A stretch of DNA of 64,000 bases, taken from Psychromonas sp. MB-3u-54. GTDB taxonomy: Bacteria; Pseudomonadota; Gammaproteobacteria; Enterobacterales; Psychromonadaceae. Below, in pieces: positions 46,640 to 56,201 of the stretch. The first letter of the stretch is position 1; every line of letters begins with the position of its first letter. The position numbers and the translations under genes were made by a program. The stretch lies in contig NZ_PJBP01000173.1 of the NCBI RefSeq assembly GCF_002836415.1, forward strand, positions 1-64,000, in the 5' to 3' direction. Under the pieces are notes generated by a model. It saw nothing but the letters and a program-made list of their open reading frames with translations. It did no database searches and was not told the DNA's origin.

Positions 46640-47164
46640 ATGTTGACAGAATCAATGGTTGAAAAGCTTAATGAGCAAATAAATCTGGAATTTTATTCTT
46701 CAAATCTATATTTACAAATGAGTGCATGGTGTGAGGATAAAGGCTTTGAAGGGGCCGCTTTATTACTGCGTGGGCATGCGATAGAAGAAATGTCCCATAT
46801 GAATCGTTTGTTCACTTACGTCAGTGAAACAGGTGCATTGCCCATTATAGGCACTATAACCGCGCCGCCACATCAATATAAATCATTAAAAAATCTTTTT
46901 ACGGAGACATTCGATCATGAATGTTTTATCACCAAAAAAATAAATGAATTAACCCACGCTGCATTTACCACGCATGATTATTCAACGTTTAATTTCTTAC
47001 AATGGTATGTTGCAGAGCAGCATGAAGAGGAAAAATTATTCAAAGGAATATTGGATAAAATTGACTTGGTAGGGGAAGAGGGTAAAGCGCTGTTTTGGGT
47101 TGATAAAGATCTCGCCGCACTGGCAAAAAATGCTGCAATGCCAATAATGGATAGCACAGAATAA
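46640..47164 (+). CDS. ftnA: Ferritin
   Basis: The 174-residue non-heme ferritin has the dinuclear-site pattern: E17 region '[14 protein letters not shown]'-like ('[18 protein letters not shown]'), '[13 protein letters not shown]' (ExxH) and '[12 protein letters not shown]'. It forms a 24-mer that stores iron as ferric mineral. AGGGGGATATT precedes the ATG. It sits alone between rpsI and petA. Confidence 0.92.
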   Translation: MLTESMVEKLNEQINLEFYSSNLYLQMSAWCEDKGFEGAALLLRGHAIEEMSHMNRLFTYVSETGALPIIGTITAPPHQYKSLKNLFTETFDHECFITKKINELTHAAFTTHDYSTFNFLQWYVAEQHEEEKLFKGILDKIDLVGEEGKALFWVDKDLAALAKNAAMPIMDSTE

Positions 47165-47334
47165 AGATAAGTAAGCGCCTTTAAATTTACATTTATATGC
47201 TGAATTGGCGCTAAGTTCCCCCTGTTAATGAGAGCATGGTCAATTAAGCACTGCTTTTCTCTACTCCCTGTCGCAAAACAATGTTAATCACTTGTAAGTA
47301 AGGCGGTATTTCTTTAGAATTCAGCGAGTTTTAT

Positions 47335-47373
47335 GCAATACCCTATCAAGCAATCTGTTTGATAATGTATTGC
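47335..47373. other. Interrupted palindrome upstream of petA
   Basis: GCAATAC...GTATTGC encloses a second dyad TATCAA/TTTGATA (39 bp in all), about 57 bp before petA. It could be a regulator-binding site or a transcript hairpin. The rest of the 265-bp spacer shows no gene. Confidence 0.35.
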
Positions 47374-47429
47374 ATTATCAGTTTGGTATAGAGAACTGCT
47401 TGAAAGTAGCTCACAATGGAGATGGTTAA

Positions 47430-48020
47430 ATGAGCAATGCGCCTGTTAATTCTGGTCGCCGCAAGTTTCTAACATTAACAACAGCTGTTGTTGGTGGAGT
47501 GGGGGCGGCTGCAGTAGCGGTACCCTTCGTGAAATCTTGGAGCCCAAGTGAAAAAGCAAAAGCAGCTGGAGCACCAGTTGCTGTTGATATTAGTAAAATC
47601 GAACCAGGACAATTAATTCGCGTTGCATGGCGTGGTAAACCTGTCTGGGTCGTATCCCGCACACAAAAAGTGATTGATGAATTACCGACTCATGACACTC
47701 AGTTACGTGATCCTGATTCAAACGAGGCGCAACAACCCGGTTACGCAACGAACTCAGGCCGTTCACTAAAACCTGAGATTTTTATCGCTGTTGGTATATG
47801 CACCCATTTAGGTTGTTCGCCTAGTTATCTACCCGATTCCTTTTCGGAACAAGTCCAAGGTGTGGAGTCAGGTTTCTTCTGTCCATGCCACGGTTCAAAA
47901 TTTGATATGGCAGGTCGTGTCTTTCAAGGTGTCCCTGCGCCATTAAATTTAGTTATCCCTCCTCATTACTACACGAGTGATACGACGATTCTTATCGGCT
48001 CAGATAAAGGAGACGCCTAA
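47430..48020 (+). CDS. petA: Ubiquinol-cytochrome c reductase Rieske iron-sulfur subunit
   Basis: The 196-residue protein has a Tat-type N-terminus ('[16 protein letters not shown]') with one membrane helix and two cluster-binding boxes: C124-x-H126-x2-C129 ('CTHLGC') and C151-x-C153-H154 ('CPCHGSKFD'). It carries electrons from ubiquinol to cytochrome c1 in the bc1 complex. The stop overlaps the petB start. Confidence 0.95.
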   Translation: MSNAPVNSGRRKFLTLTTAVVGGVGAAAVAVPFVKSWSPSEKAKAAGAPVAVDISKIEPGQLIRVAWRGKPVWVVSRTQKVIDELPTHDTQLRDPDSNEAQQPGYATNSGRSLKPEIFIAVGICTHLGCSPSYLPDSFSEQVQGVESGFFCPCHGSKFDMAGRVFQGVPAPLNLVIPPHYYTSDTTILIGSDKGDA

Positions 48021-49300
48021 TGCTTAAGAAATTAGTCACCGGTACGCTCGACTGGATAGACGCACGGATCCCGATGACGGAAACGTGGAACAAACATCTA
48101 GCGCAATACCCAACGCCGGTCAACTTCAACTTTTGGTACTTTTTTGGTTCTTTAGCCATGCTGGTTCTGGTTAACCAAATCTTAACCGGTATCTGGTTGA
48201 CAATGCACTACAATCCCTCTGCGGCTTTAGCTTTTGCATCGGTTGAATATATTATGCGTGATGTGCCCTATGGCTGGTTATTGCGTTATATGCATTCAAC
48301 GGGCGCTTCTGCGTTCTTTGTGGTGGTTTATTTACATATGTTCCGCGGATTAATCTACGGCTCTTACCAAAAACCCCGTGAGTTAATCTGGATCTTCGGC
48401 ATGTTGATCTTTCTGGTGTTGATGGCGGAAGCCTTCATGGGTTACTTGCTTCCTTGGGGACAAATGTCTTTCTGGGGCGCGCAGGTAATTATCTCTTTAT
48501 TTGGTGCAATTCCGATTATTGGCGATGATTTGACCCTGTGGATCCGAGGTGATTATGTTATCTCAGGTGCAACCTTAAACCGCTTCTTTGCATTACATGT
48601 CATCGCATTGCCCTTGGCATTGGTTGCCTTAGTCTTTTTACATATTGTCGCATTGCATGAAGTGGGCTCAAATAACCCCGATGGTATTGATATTAAAGTG
48701 AAAAAAGGTACAGCTTCTGCCGAGGCAAAAGGCCAGTTTACTTTCCATAAACAATACAGCGGCAAAAAAGATATTATCGACGCTATTCCCTTCCATCCCT
48801 ACTTTACGGTAAAAGACATTATGGGGGTCTGTGGGTTCTTATTAGTCTTCTGCGGGGTGCTCTTCTTTATGCCGGAAGGGGGAGGTTACTTCCTTGAGGC
48901 GCCGAATTTTGAACCTGCAAATGGTTTAAAAACACCGTCACATATAGCACCGGTTTGGTATTACACGCCTTTCTATGCCATTTTACGTGCCATACCCGAT
49001 AAGCTAATTGGTGTCATGTTCTTTGGTGGTTCCATTGTGATTCTTTTCTTCCTGCCGTGGTTAGACCGTTGCAAGGTAAGATCAGTTCGTTACCGTAGTT
49101 GGATACATAAAGCTAATATTGCACAATTCATTATTTGTTTTATCGTCTTAGGCGTACTTGGGGCTTTACCAGCAACACCTTTATTAACCATGTTTGCGCA
49201 GGTTGGCACGGTCGGTTATTTCGGTTTCTTTATTGCTCTTTGGCTATACAGCAAAAATGAAAAAACTAAACCACTACCAACGAGGTTAACATTCAAATGA
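48020..49300 (+). CDS. petB: Cytochrome b of the bc1 complex
   Basis: The 426-residue polytopic protein has about eight to nine helices, heme-ligand histidines in helices B and D ('RYMHSTGASAFFVVVYLHMF', 'FFALHVIALPLALVALVFLH'), 'WGQMSFWGAQV' and the PEWY-like segment replaced by 'APVWYYTPFYAILRAIPDK'. It forms the Qo and Qi sites. Its stop overlaps the petC ATG (ATGA). Confidence 0.95.
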   Translation: MLKKLVTGTLDWIDARIPMTETWNKHLAQYPTPVNFNFWYFFGSLAMLVLVNQILTGIWLTMHYNPSAALAFASVEYIMRDVPYGWLLRYMHSTGASAFFVVVYLHMFRGLIYGSYQKPRELIWIFGMLIFLVLMAEAFMGYLLPWGQMSFWGAQVIISLFGAIPIIGDDLTLWIRGDYVISGATLNRFFALHVIALPLALVALVFLHIVALHEVGSNNPDGIDIKVKKGTASAEAKGQFTFHKQYSGKKDIIDAIPFHPYFTVKDIMGVCGFLLVFCGVLFFMPEGGGYFLEAPNFEPANGLKTPSHIAPVWYYTPFYAILRAIPDKLIGVMFFGGSIVILFFLPWLDRCKVRSVRYRSWIHKANIAQFIICFIVLGVLGALPATPLLTMFAQVGTVGYFGFFIALWLYSKNEKTKPLPTRLTFK

Positions 49301-50028
49301 AAAAATTAATGATTGCCTTATTGGCATTATTACCAACGCTGCTTTTTGCATCGGGTAATGTTCATCTGGACAAAGCTAATTATGATTTAACGGATAAAGC
49401 GTCACTGCAAAGTGGTGCCAAACTGTTTATGAATTACTGTGCTGCGTGTCATTCGACGGCACACCAACGTTACCAGCGGGTAGCAACAGACTTGGGTATC
49501 CCTGAAGAGTTAATGGTTAATAATCTGATGTTCACCGACAGTAAAATTGGTGAATTGATGAAAAATAATATGGATCCAGCCGAAGGCGGGAAATGGTTTG
49601 GAGTGACACCTCCGGATTTAACCTTAGAAGCACGTCTTCGAGGTCCTGATTGGATCTATACCTACTTACGCTCTTTTTATGCCGATCCAACGCGTCCATT
49701 TGGCGTGAATAATACGGTCTTTCCGTTAGTTGGTATGCCCCATGTACTGGAAGAGTTACAGGGTATTCCTACCGCTATCTATGAAACAACCGAGCATGAA
49801 GGTGTTGAGCATAAAACCATCATCGGTTTTGAAAGTAACGGACAGGGTGAAATGAGCTCCGATGAGTATGACAAAGCGGTCCTAAATCTGGTAAACTTCC
49901 TAGTCTATTCAGGTGAACCAAATAAATTAGAGCGTCAAGCCCTAGGTTTTTGGGTGATGGGCTTTTTAGTTATCTTATTCATTCTTAGTTATTTACTGAA
50001 GAAGGAGTATTGGCGCGACATTCATTAA
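49297..50028 (+). CDS. petC: Cytochrome c1
   Basis: The 243-residue precursor has a signal peptide (residues 1-19), heme-binding C48-A-A-C51-H52, a distal methionine segment ('FPLVGMPHVLEEL') and a C-terminal membrane anchor ('LGFWVMGFLVILFILSYLLK'). It passes electrons from the Rieske protein to soluble cytochrome c. It ends the petABC operon. Confidence 0.95.
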   Translation: MKKLMIALLALLPTLLFASGNVHLDKANYDLTDKASLQSGAKLFMNYCAACHSTAHQRYQRVATDLGIPEELMVNNLMFTDSKIGELMKNNMDPAEGGKWFGVTPPDLTLEARLRGPDWIYTYLRSFYADPTRPFGVNNTVFPLVGMPHVLEELQGIPTAIYETTEHEGVEHKTIIGFESNGQGEMSSDEYDKAVLNLVNFLVYSGEPNKLERQALGFWVMGFLVILFILSYLLKKEYWRDIH

Positions 50029-50057
50029 TCGTGAACTTTATCTCACCTAATTTAATT

Positions 50058-50090
50058 GGCAGCAGTGATATTTATCACTATTGCCTTTTT
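50058..50090 (+). terminator. Terminator of petABC
   Basis: GGCA-GC-AGTGATA-TT-TATCACT-AT-TGCC followed by TTTTT, 29 bp after the petC stop. The stem has one 2x2 internal mismatch. Confidence 0.65.
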
Positions 50091-50135
50091 AGTTTTTAAA
50101 CATTCAACATTTTATCCATATATTAGGGGATTTTC

Positions 50136-50771
50136 ATGGCCGTAGCTGCGAATAAACGTTCTGTAATGACACTGTTTTCAGGTGCTTCAGATTTATATAG
50201 TCATCAAACACGTATTGTACTGGCAGAAAAAGGCGTCACAGTCGAAATCACTTTTGCTGATGAAGAGAATTGGCCTGAAGAGTTAGTAGAGTTAAATCCT
50301 TACAATACAGTGCCAACGTTAGTTGACCGTGAATTGGTTTTATACAATTCACGCATTATTATGGAATACTTGGACGAGCGTTTTCCGCACCCGCCATTAA
50401 TGCCTGTTTATCCCGTTGAGCGTGGTAAAGGGCGTTTAATGATGCAGCGTCTCGAAAGTGATTGGTATCCATTGGTTGATATTATCATGAATGGTAATAC
50501 CGAAGCGGCGGATGCTGCGCGTAAAAAACTCCGTGATGCTATTTTATTAGTGGCGCCGGTATTTGATCACTTTGCCTACTTTATGTCGGAAGATTTTACC
50601 CTGATTGACTGTTACATGGCGCCATTGTTATGGCGTTTACCTGAATTAAATATTGATTTAGGTTTTGATAATGTTGCAGGCATAAAAAGTTACATGGTAA
50701 AAGTTTTTGAACGCGAGTCATTCCAAGCGTCAATGACGGAAACTGAACGTGAAATTAGAGTGGGAGCATAA
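50136..50771 (+). CDS. sspA: Stringent starvation protein A
   Basis: The 211-residue protein has a glutathione-transferase fold ('LFSGASDLYSHQTRIVLAEK', 'NPYNTVPTLVDRELVLYNSR', 'FTLIDCYMAPLLWRLP') but no catalytic residue typical of GSTs. In E. coli SspA binds RNA polymerase and supports acid and starvation survival. The TAA stop overlaps the sspB ATG. Confidence 0.93.
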   Translation: MAVAANKRSVMTLFSGASDLYSHQTRIVLAEKGVTVEITFADEENWPEELVELNPYNTVPTLVDRELVLYNSRIIMEYLDERFPHPPLMPVYPVERGKGRLMMQRLESDWYPLVDIIMNGNTEAADAARKKLRDAILLVAPVFDHFAYFMSEDFTLIDCYMAPLLWRLPELNIDLGFDNVAGIKSYMVKVFERESFQASMTETEREIRVGA

Positions 50772-51175
50772 TGACTGATATGTTAGTGCAAAGGCCGTAT
50801 CTTCTTCGTGCCTTTTATAATTGGATTGTTGATAGTGAATGCACACCGCATATCATTGTTGACGCAACACAAACTGGTGTTGAAGTACCTCAGAAATTTG
50901 TTGAAGATGGAAAAATCGTCCTTAATATTGCGCCTCAATCGGTTATGCAATTTTCAATGGACGATGATGCTGTCGCATTTAATGCCCGTTTTTCAGGGCA
51001 GCCAATGCAGGTTTATGTGCCTTTATATGCGATAGAAGGTATTTACGCGCGCGAAAATGGCGCCGGAACCATCTTTCCTGAAGAGGCCGCTTACCAGGCT
51101 TTGGACGGGTCAGTAGAAAATGTTGAACAAGAGACTAAGCCAAATAAGCCACCGACACTGACTATTGTAAAATAA
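50771..51175 (+). CDS. sspB: ClpXP protease specificity-enhancing factor SspB
   Basis: The 134-residue protein has the SspB substrate-binding fold ('RPYLLRAFYNWIVDSECTPH', 'QFSMDDDAVAFNARFSGQP', 'PLYAIEGIYARENGAG') and the C-terminal ClpX-binding tail 'PTLTIVK'. It delivers ssrA-tagged proteins to ClpXP. A terminator follows directly. Confidence 0.93.
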   Translation: MTDMLVQRPYLLRAFYNWIVDSECTPHIIVDATQTGVEVPQKFVEDGKIVLNIAPQSVMQFSMDDDAVAFNARFSGQPMQVYVPLYAIEGIYARENGAGTIFPEEAAYQALDGSVENVEQETKPNKPPTLTIVK

Positions 51176-51192
51176 TCTGATTTTATCTGATT

Positions 51193-51222
51193 AAAAAAAC
51201 CGAGATTTATCTCGGTTTTTTT
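51193..51222 (+). terminator. Terminator of sspAB
   Basis: AAAAACCGAG-ATTTAT-CTCGGTTTTT with a T-tail, 17 bp after the stop. Heptamer array D begins directly after it. Confidence 0.92.
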
Positions 51223-51225
51223 ACG

Positions 51226-51717
51226 TTCGGCTTTCAGCTTTCGGCTTTCGGCTTTCAGCTTTCGGCTTTCGGCTTTCAGCTTTCGGCTTTCAGCTTTCGG
51301 CTTTCAGCTTTCGGCTTTCGGCTTTCAGCTTTCAGCTTTCGGCTTTCGGCTTTCAGCTTTCAGCTTTCGGCTTTCGGCTTTCAGCTTTCAGCTTTCGGCT
51401 TTCAGCTTTCGGCTTTCAACCCGCAACCCGCAGCTCGCAGCTCGCAACCCGCAGCTCGCAACCCGCAGCTCGCAGCTCGCAACCCGCAGCTCGCAACCCG
51501 CAGCTCGCAGCTCGCAACCCGCAGCTCGCAGCTCGCAACCCGCAGCTCGCAGCTCGCAACCCGCAGCTCGCAGCTCGCAACCCGCAGCTCGCAGCTCGCA
51601 ACCCGCAGCTCGCAGCTCGCAGCTCGCAACCCGCAGCTCGCAGCTCGCAGCTCGCAACCCGCAGCTCGCAGCTCGCAGCTCGCAACCCGCAGCTCGCAGC
51701 TCGCAACCCGCAGCTAG
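51226..51717. repeat. Composite heptanucleotide array D
   Basis: Two adjoining 7-bp families fill the gap between convergent sspB and priA. From 51226 to 51417 the units are TTCGGCT and TTCAGCT. From 51418 to 51717 they are CGCAACC and CGCAGCT, arranged with a higher-order order of one CGCAACC per one to three CGCAGCT. The array ends 4 bp before the priA stop codon. Long minus-strand ORFs inside it are artefacts of 7-bp periodicity. Confidence 0.95.
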
Positions 51718-51721
51718 CCTC

Positions 51722-53953
51722 TTAAACAAAATCAATTGGATCAACATCAATAGACCATCTTACTTTTCGCCCTTCCGGCAGGTTATCAAAAGCGGGTAAT
51801 GCCCGATGCAGTGTTTGCGTGATCACGGCGCGCTGTTCACTTTGTAATAATAGCTGAAAACGATACTTTCCGGCTCGCCTTTCCATTGATGCGGGAATCG
51901 GTCCTAAAATTAATAACTTATCAAGGCTGTTATTGTTGATGCATATTTGTTCCAAGGTTTGCTTGCATAAAGACAGGAAATTTTCAGCCAGAGTTGCATT
52001 ATCGGACTCCGCTCTTAATAAAGCCTGAAATGTACTGGGTGGCAACTGCGCAAGCTTGCGCTCCTGCAGCGCATTACGGGAAAATTCAAAATAACCGTTA
52101 TTGATAAGATCCTGAAGTAAACTGTGCTCGGGATGATGGGTCTGCAGTACCACTTGACCCTTTTTTTCTGCGCGTCCCGCGCGACCAGACACTTGCGTAA
52201 ACAGCTGTGCTAATCTTTCGCTGGCACGATAATCATTACAAAATAGTGCCCCGTCAACATCTATTAATGCGACCAGTGTGACATCGGGGAAGTGATGGCC
52301 CTTAGCAAGCATCTGGGTGCCGAGTAATATTTTATATTTACCGCTGTTAATATCGGTTAAATATTGATTAAAGCTCTCTTTTTTGCGGGTATTATCACGG
52401 TCAATACGCACTGTCGGATGATTCGGGAAAAGGTCGTTTAAGGTCTCCTCTAACTGCTCTGTGCCCACACCTGTCGAGCTTAATTGTGTCGAGCCGCAAT
52501 CAGTACACTGCTGAGGTACGGGAAGGGTGGAGGTGCAGTGGTGGCAGTGCAGGTAATTAGCTGATTTATGGTAAGTGTAAAAAGCATCACAACGACCGCA
52601 TTTAACTAACCAACCGCATTCATGACACATTAATACCGGCGCATAACCACGGCGGTTTAAAAATAATATAACCTGATTGTTTTTAGCCAAGTGTTTTTTC
52701 ATTAACTCAATTAACTGCGGGGATAGTCCTGATTTTAACGGTAAACCGGCTAAGTTAATCAGGCTGTTGGTCGGTGGTTTGGCGTTACCCGGGCGTTCGG
52801 TAAGATGCAGATGCTGATATTTTCCCTGCAGGGCATTATTCAATGTTTCTAAGGATGGCGTAGCAGATCCTAGAATAATGGGTATTTTTTGCAATGCGGC
52901 ACGTTTGATTGCAAAATCACGTGCATGATAACGAAAACCATCCTGTTGTTTAAAAGAGGCATCATGCTCCTCATCTAAAATAATTAAGCCTAAATTTTTA
53001 AAATCACAAAATATGCTGCTGCGTGTGCCGATAATAATGGCACCGCTGCCTTGTTTTGCGTGCAGCCAGGTATCGAGTTGCTCTCTCGGGTTTAACCCCG
53101 AATGTTTAAGATAAACAGGGACATTAAAACGTGCCTGAAAGCGTTTAATGGTTTGCGGGGTTAAACCGATCTCAGGCACTATCACTAATGCCTGTTTTCC
53201 CGCAAGTAACACCGGTTTAATAATATTGAGGTAAACTTCGGTTTTTCCACTGCCGGTGATCCCCTCTAATAAAAAGCAGTTAAAAGCCTTTGCCTGCTGA
53301 TTAATGGAGCTGATGGCAACTGCTTGTTCGACTGTTAAAGCGGGTTTTTGTGCTGATTCTTCAAATTCAGCTAACCAATTGAGGTTGCTGACGGGCTGTT
53401 TATCAACGGCTTCAATGACCCCTTTTTCCTGCAATGCTTTGAGCGTCGGGCGACTTATCCCTTCTGCGCTTAACTGCTGATTAGATAAACTCGATTCGCT
53501 TAACCTTTGCAAAGCAGCCTGCTGTTTTTGGGCACGCTTAAAATCATTCAAATCAAAAGGATTAGCGGTTAATTGCCAATGTTCATGGCCCTTGAAAACG
53601 GCCTCTTTACCTTGACGCAGTGACGTCGGCAGTGCCTGCTGAAAGACATCCCCAAAAGCATGCTGGTAATAAAAAGCTGCCCAACGCAGTAGCGACCAGA
53701 TATTTTTATTCAATAAAGGGGTTTGATCTATTAACTGAGTTATTTTTTTTAGTTTATCGATGGCGTAATCACATTGTGGATTAACTTCGCAGATCACGCC
53801 AATAAGTTGTCGTTTGCCGCCAAAGGGGATGCGTACTCGGCAGCCTACCAGGTTGTTGGGATCTGTTTTTAGCAGATAATCAGGCAGCAGATAATCAAAT
53901 TGTTTATGCAGAGGGATCGCTAATGCAATGCGGCAAATGGTCGGTTGGGTCAT
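51722..53953 (-). CDS. priA: Primosomal protein N' (replication restart helicase)
   Basis: The 743-residue helicase has the N-terminal 3'-DNA-end-binding region, Walker A '[12 protein letters not shown]', 'ILDEEHD' (DEAH-like), a zinc cluster of eight cysteines ('[17 protein letters not shown]' to 'CTDCGS') and C-terminal helicase motifs '[12 protein letters not shown]' and 'QVSGRAGR'. It restarts collapsed replication forks. It is a monocistronic gene whose 3' end abuts heptamer array D. Confidence 0.95.
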   Translation of the reverse strand: MTQPTICRIALAIPLHKQFDYLLPDYLLKTDPNNLVGCRVRIPFGGKRQLIGVICEVNPQCDYAIDKLKKITQLIDQTPLLNKNIWSLLRWAAFYYQHAFGDVFQQALPTSLRQGKEAVFKGHEHWQLTANPFDLNDFKRAQKQQAALQRLSESSLSNQQLSAEGISRPTLKALQEKGVIEAVDKQPVSNLNWLAEFEESAQKPALTVEQAVAISSINQQAKAFNCFLLEGITGSGKTEVYLNIIKPVLLAGKQALVIVPEIGLTPQTIKRFQARFNVPVYLKHSGLNPREQLDTWLHAKQGSGAIIIGTRSSIFCDFKNLGLIILDEEHDASFKQQDGFRYHARDFAIKRAALQKIPIILGSATPSLETLNNALQGKYQHLHLTERPGNAKPPTNSLINLAGLPLKSGLSPQLIELMKKHLAKNNQVILFLNRRGYAPVLMCHECGWLVKCGRCDAFYTYHKSANYLHCHHCTSTLPVPQQCTDCGSTQLSSTGVGTEQLEETLNDLFPNHPTVRIDRDNTRKKESFNQYLTDINSGKYKILLGTQMLAKGHHFPDVTLVALIDVDGALFCNDYRASERLAQLFTQVSGRAGRAEKKGQVVLQTHHPEHSLLQDLINNGYFEFSRNALQERKLAQLPPSTFQALLRAESDNATLAENFLSLCKQTLEQICINNNSLDKLLILGPIPASMERRAGKYRFQLLLQSEQRAVITQTLHRALPAFDNLPEGRKVRWSIDVDPIDFV

Positions 53954-54047
53954 AAACTCAATCAGCTAAGAATAAAAATCTATTGTAACCTGTTTCACAT
54001 TAAGCGCGTTAAAAAACTCCGATGGAAATTCTTTCTGTTAATAAATT

Positions 54048-54081
54048 AACAGCAAGCGCCGGGAATAGAGCGCTTGCTGTT
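54048..54081 (-). terminator. Terminator of the nucleoside operon, after udp
   Basis: A 12-bp perfect stem AACAGCAAGCGC / GCGCTTGCTGTT with a 10-base loop, 15 bp beyond the udp stop. On the minus strand it is followed by an A/T-rich tail rather than a pure U-tract. Confidence 0.75.
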
Positions 54082-54095
54082 ATTGATACCGCGGG

Positions 54096-54854
54096 TTAAG
54101 ACAGCAGTTTTCTGGCCGCTGTAACAACAATGGATATTGCACTGACTTCGGTTTTTTTCATTGTTGATTGATCCGGGATTTCTTGTTGTGTCCGGTTTAC
54201 TATTACACCTGCAACACAAGCTGCCCGCCATCCCTGTGAAGCGCACATAGTAAAAAGCGTCGATGATTCCATTTCATAGTTGAGTACGCCTAATTCCTGC
54301 CACTCTTGCATTGAACCTTTAAGGTGACGGGTTACACGGCCTGAAACGGTATCGTAACGCTCCTGACCCGGGTAGAAAGTATCCGAGGATGCGGTAATGC
54401 CAATATGGGGGGCAATACCCGCTTCCCGGCACGCAGCAACCATAGCCGTGGTACATTCAAAGTCAGCAACAGCCGGGTATTCTAAAGGTGCAAAATGCAA
54501 ACTGGCGCCATCAAGGCGAACCGACGCTTGGGTGACAATGATATCACCGGGATGAACCTCTGGTTGAATTGCGCCGGTCGTGCCGACCCTTAAGAAGGTA
54601 GTAACCCCTAACTGTGCCAACTCTTCAACGGCAATGGATGTGGACGGACCACCGATACCGGTAGAGCAAACCACCACGGCTTTACCATCAATATAAGCCA
54701 GGTAGCTGGTATATTCGCGATGACTTGCTAGAAAGATGGCACCATCCATTAGTTCCGCTATTTTTTTTACACGATCCGGATCACCCGGTACTATTGCAAG
54801 GCTTGCACCATCGAGCATTTTTTTGGTTAGGCCTAAATGAAATACGTCTGACAT
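54096..54854 (-). CDS. udp: Uridine phosphorylase
   Basis: The 252-residue protein matches E. coli Udp: '[20 protein letters not shown]', '[14 protein letters not shown]', '[20 protein letters not shown]', '[13 protein letters not shown]' and '[20 protein letters not shown]'. It splits uridine to uracil and ribose-1-phosphate. I choose ATG 54854 because AGGAG lies 8-9 bp upstream; the longer ORF to 54905 extends into the cdd tail repeats. Last gene of the nucleoside cluster. Confidence 0.94.
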   Translation of the reverse strand: MSDVFHLGLTKKMLDGASLAIVPGDPDRVKKIAELMDGAIFLASHREYTSYLAYIDGKAVVVCSTGIGGPSTSIAVEELAQLGVTTFLRVGTTGAIQPEVHPGDIIVTQASVRLDGASLHFAPLEYPAVADFECTTAMVAACREAGIAPHIGITASSDTFYPGQERYDTVSGRVTRHLKGSMQEWQELGVLNYEMESSTLFTMCASQGWRAACVAGVIVNRTQQEIPDQSTMKKTEVSAISIVVTAARKLLS

Positions 54855-54891
54855 AATAAAACTCCTGTATAAATTACTCACTTTTGGGCGG

Positions 54892-55065
54892 TTATAATTC
54901 AGCACCTAAAAAAGCAAAGGGTAATAACTTATTGATGACTTATGGACTGTTATAATTCAGCATCTAAGAAAGCCAAGGGTAATAACTCGGTGATGACTTA
55001 TGGACTGTTATAATTCAGCATCTAAGAAAGCAAAGGGTAATAACTTATTGATGACTTTTGGACTG
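54892..55065 (-). repeat. Tandem array of the cdd 3' end (58-bp unit, three extra copies)
   Basis: The complement of the cdd end (GAGTTATTACCCTTTGC to GCTGAATTATAA) recurs downstream of the cdd stop at exact 58-bp intervals: stops at 55066, 55008, 54950 and 54892. Copies differ by a few bases (e.g. GGTGCTGAA versus GATGCTGAA). 58 bp is not a multiple of 3. The last copy lies just before the udp ribosome-binding site. Confidence 0.93.
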
Positions 55066-55473
55066 TTATAATTCAGCACCTAAAAAGGCAAAGGGTAATA
55101 ACTCAGTGATACTGTGCTGCTCAATTTCGGTTGCTGAAGCATAACTGTAAACAACTGCGTCATTGCCGGATTGTTCAGCAATCACTTGCCGGCATCCGCC
55201 GCAGGGCTGTGCTTTAATCAACGTTTTTGCTGCGTTACGCGCGAGTATATGAACTTCTTTAACTTCGCCTTTTTTCATGCCTTCGGTGACGGCTGTCTGA
55301 ATAGCATTACGCTCCGCACAGATAGTTGTCGGGTACGCAGCGGATTCGACATTGACACCTTTATAAATATTGCCGTTGCCGGTTATAACAAGGGCTGCAA
55401 CATTAAATCCTGAGTAGGGCGCTTGAGCATTATCAAGTAGTTTTTTAAGTTCAGTAAAATAGTTTTTGTGCAT
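55066..55473 (-). CDS. cdd: Cytidine deaminase, short (tetrameric) type
   Basis: The 135-residue protein has the zinc and catalytic motifs 'ICAERNAIQTAV' (C-A-E) and 'AQPCGGCRQVIAEQ' (PCxxC). It deaminates cytidine and deoxycytidine to uridines. The length fits the ~130-residue Bacillus/eukaryotic tetramer, not the ~290-residue dimer of E. coli. It follows the YgjV-like gene by 4 bp. Confidence 0.92.
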   Translation of the reverse strand: MHKNYFTELKKLLDNAQAPYSGFNVAALVITGNGNIYKGVNVESAAYPTTICAERNAIQTAVTEGMKKGEVKEVHILARNAAKTLIKAQPCGGCRQVIAEQSGNDAVVYSYASATEIEQHSITELLPFAFLGAEL

Positions 55474-55477
55474 AATA

Positions 55478-56101
55478 TTAGAGCCTCTTCATATAGGTTG
55501 GTGATTGATTGTCGGACTGGGCAACAAAGCCCATTTTATTAAGATATAAACAATGATCCCGATCGCCGGCGGTGGTTTTTAGCGCGGTGATCCCTTTCTC
55601 TTTAAGAAATTCGGGATGGGTGTTGTAATAATAGCTGCCCAGTTTAAAGTCACGGTATCTGGGGGTGACGTAATCAAGCATAATGACAAAAGTACCGTCA
55701 GCCTCTTTTGTGCCCGCAAGCACTCCGGCGATATTGTTATCGCGCAGCATATAAAATAATGTGTCAGCAAAGGTTAACTGCTCCAGACTTATCTGTTTTT
55801 CAATATCCTGACGATTAATGTTAATAAAGTGCTGAAAATATTCAGAACCTTTCGACACTGAAATTATTTTAAACTCTTCTTTGCTGCGATAAATTTGATA
55901 CAGAAAATAAAGGTTAATACAGGCAATGCTGAGATTCATAAAGATCGTCGGTACTGAATCAATAAAATAGGCAAAGCTTGCAAAAAGCAGACAACCGATA
56001 ATGTTAATCACTCTTAACTTGATAATTGAAGACATAGTGAAGGAAATCAGCACCACTAGGGATGCTAAATAACCAAACCATTCTACCCAATCTAATTCCA
56101 T
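55478..56101 (-). CDS. YgjV-like membrane protein with C-terminal cytosolic domain
   Basis: The first ~78 residues contain three or so membrane helices ('WFGYLASLVVLISFTMSSII', 'VINIIGCLLFASFAYFIDSV', 'IFMNLSIACINLYFLYQIY'), similar to YgjV-type proteins. The remaining ~125 residues form a soluble domain with 'AGVLAGTKEADGTFVIMLDY', 'KLGSYYYNTHPEFLKEKGIT' and a final 'CLYLNKMGFVAQ', suggestive of a GNAT-like acetyltransferase fold, though motif A is not clear. Its place inside a nucleoside salvage operon suggests a transport or sensing role, but no function is known to me. Confidence 0.6.
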   Translation of the reverse strand: MELDWVEWFGYLASLVVLISFTMSSIIKLRVINIIGCLLFASFAYFIDSVPTIFMNLSIACINLYFLYQIYRSKEEFKIISVSKGSEYFQHFININRQDIEKQISLEQLTFADTLFYMLRDNNIAGVLAGTKEADGTFVIMLDYVTPRYRDFKLGSYYYNTHPEFLKEKGITALKTTAGDRDHCLYLNKMGFVAQSDNQSPTYMKRL

Positions 56102-56201
56102 TATAATTCCTCTGTCATTAAAAAGCCCAAGCGAATAGTTCGCCTATGCTGTGCTGATTTACATTCCTAACTTTAATCTCAGTCCAATATTCGATGATAG
56201 T

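Noticed and set aside
51388-51750. Minus-strand ORFs of 75-120 codons over heptamer array D
   Set aside because: Same artefact of 7-bp periodicity; they also overlap the end of priA in another frame.
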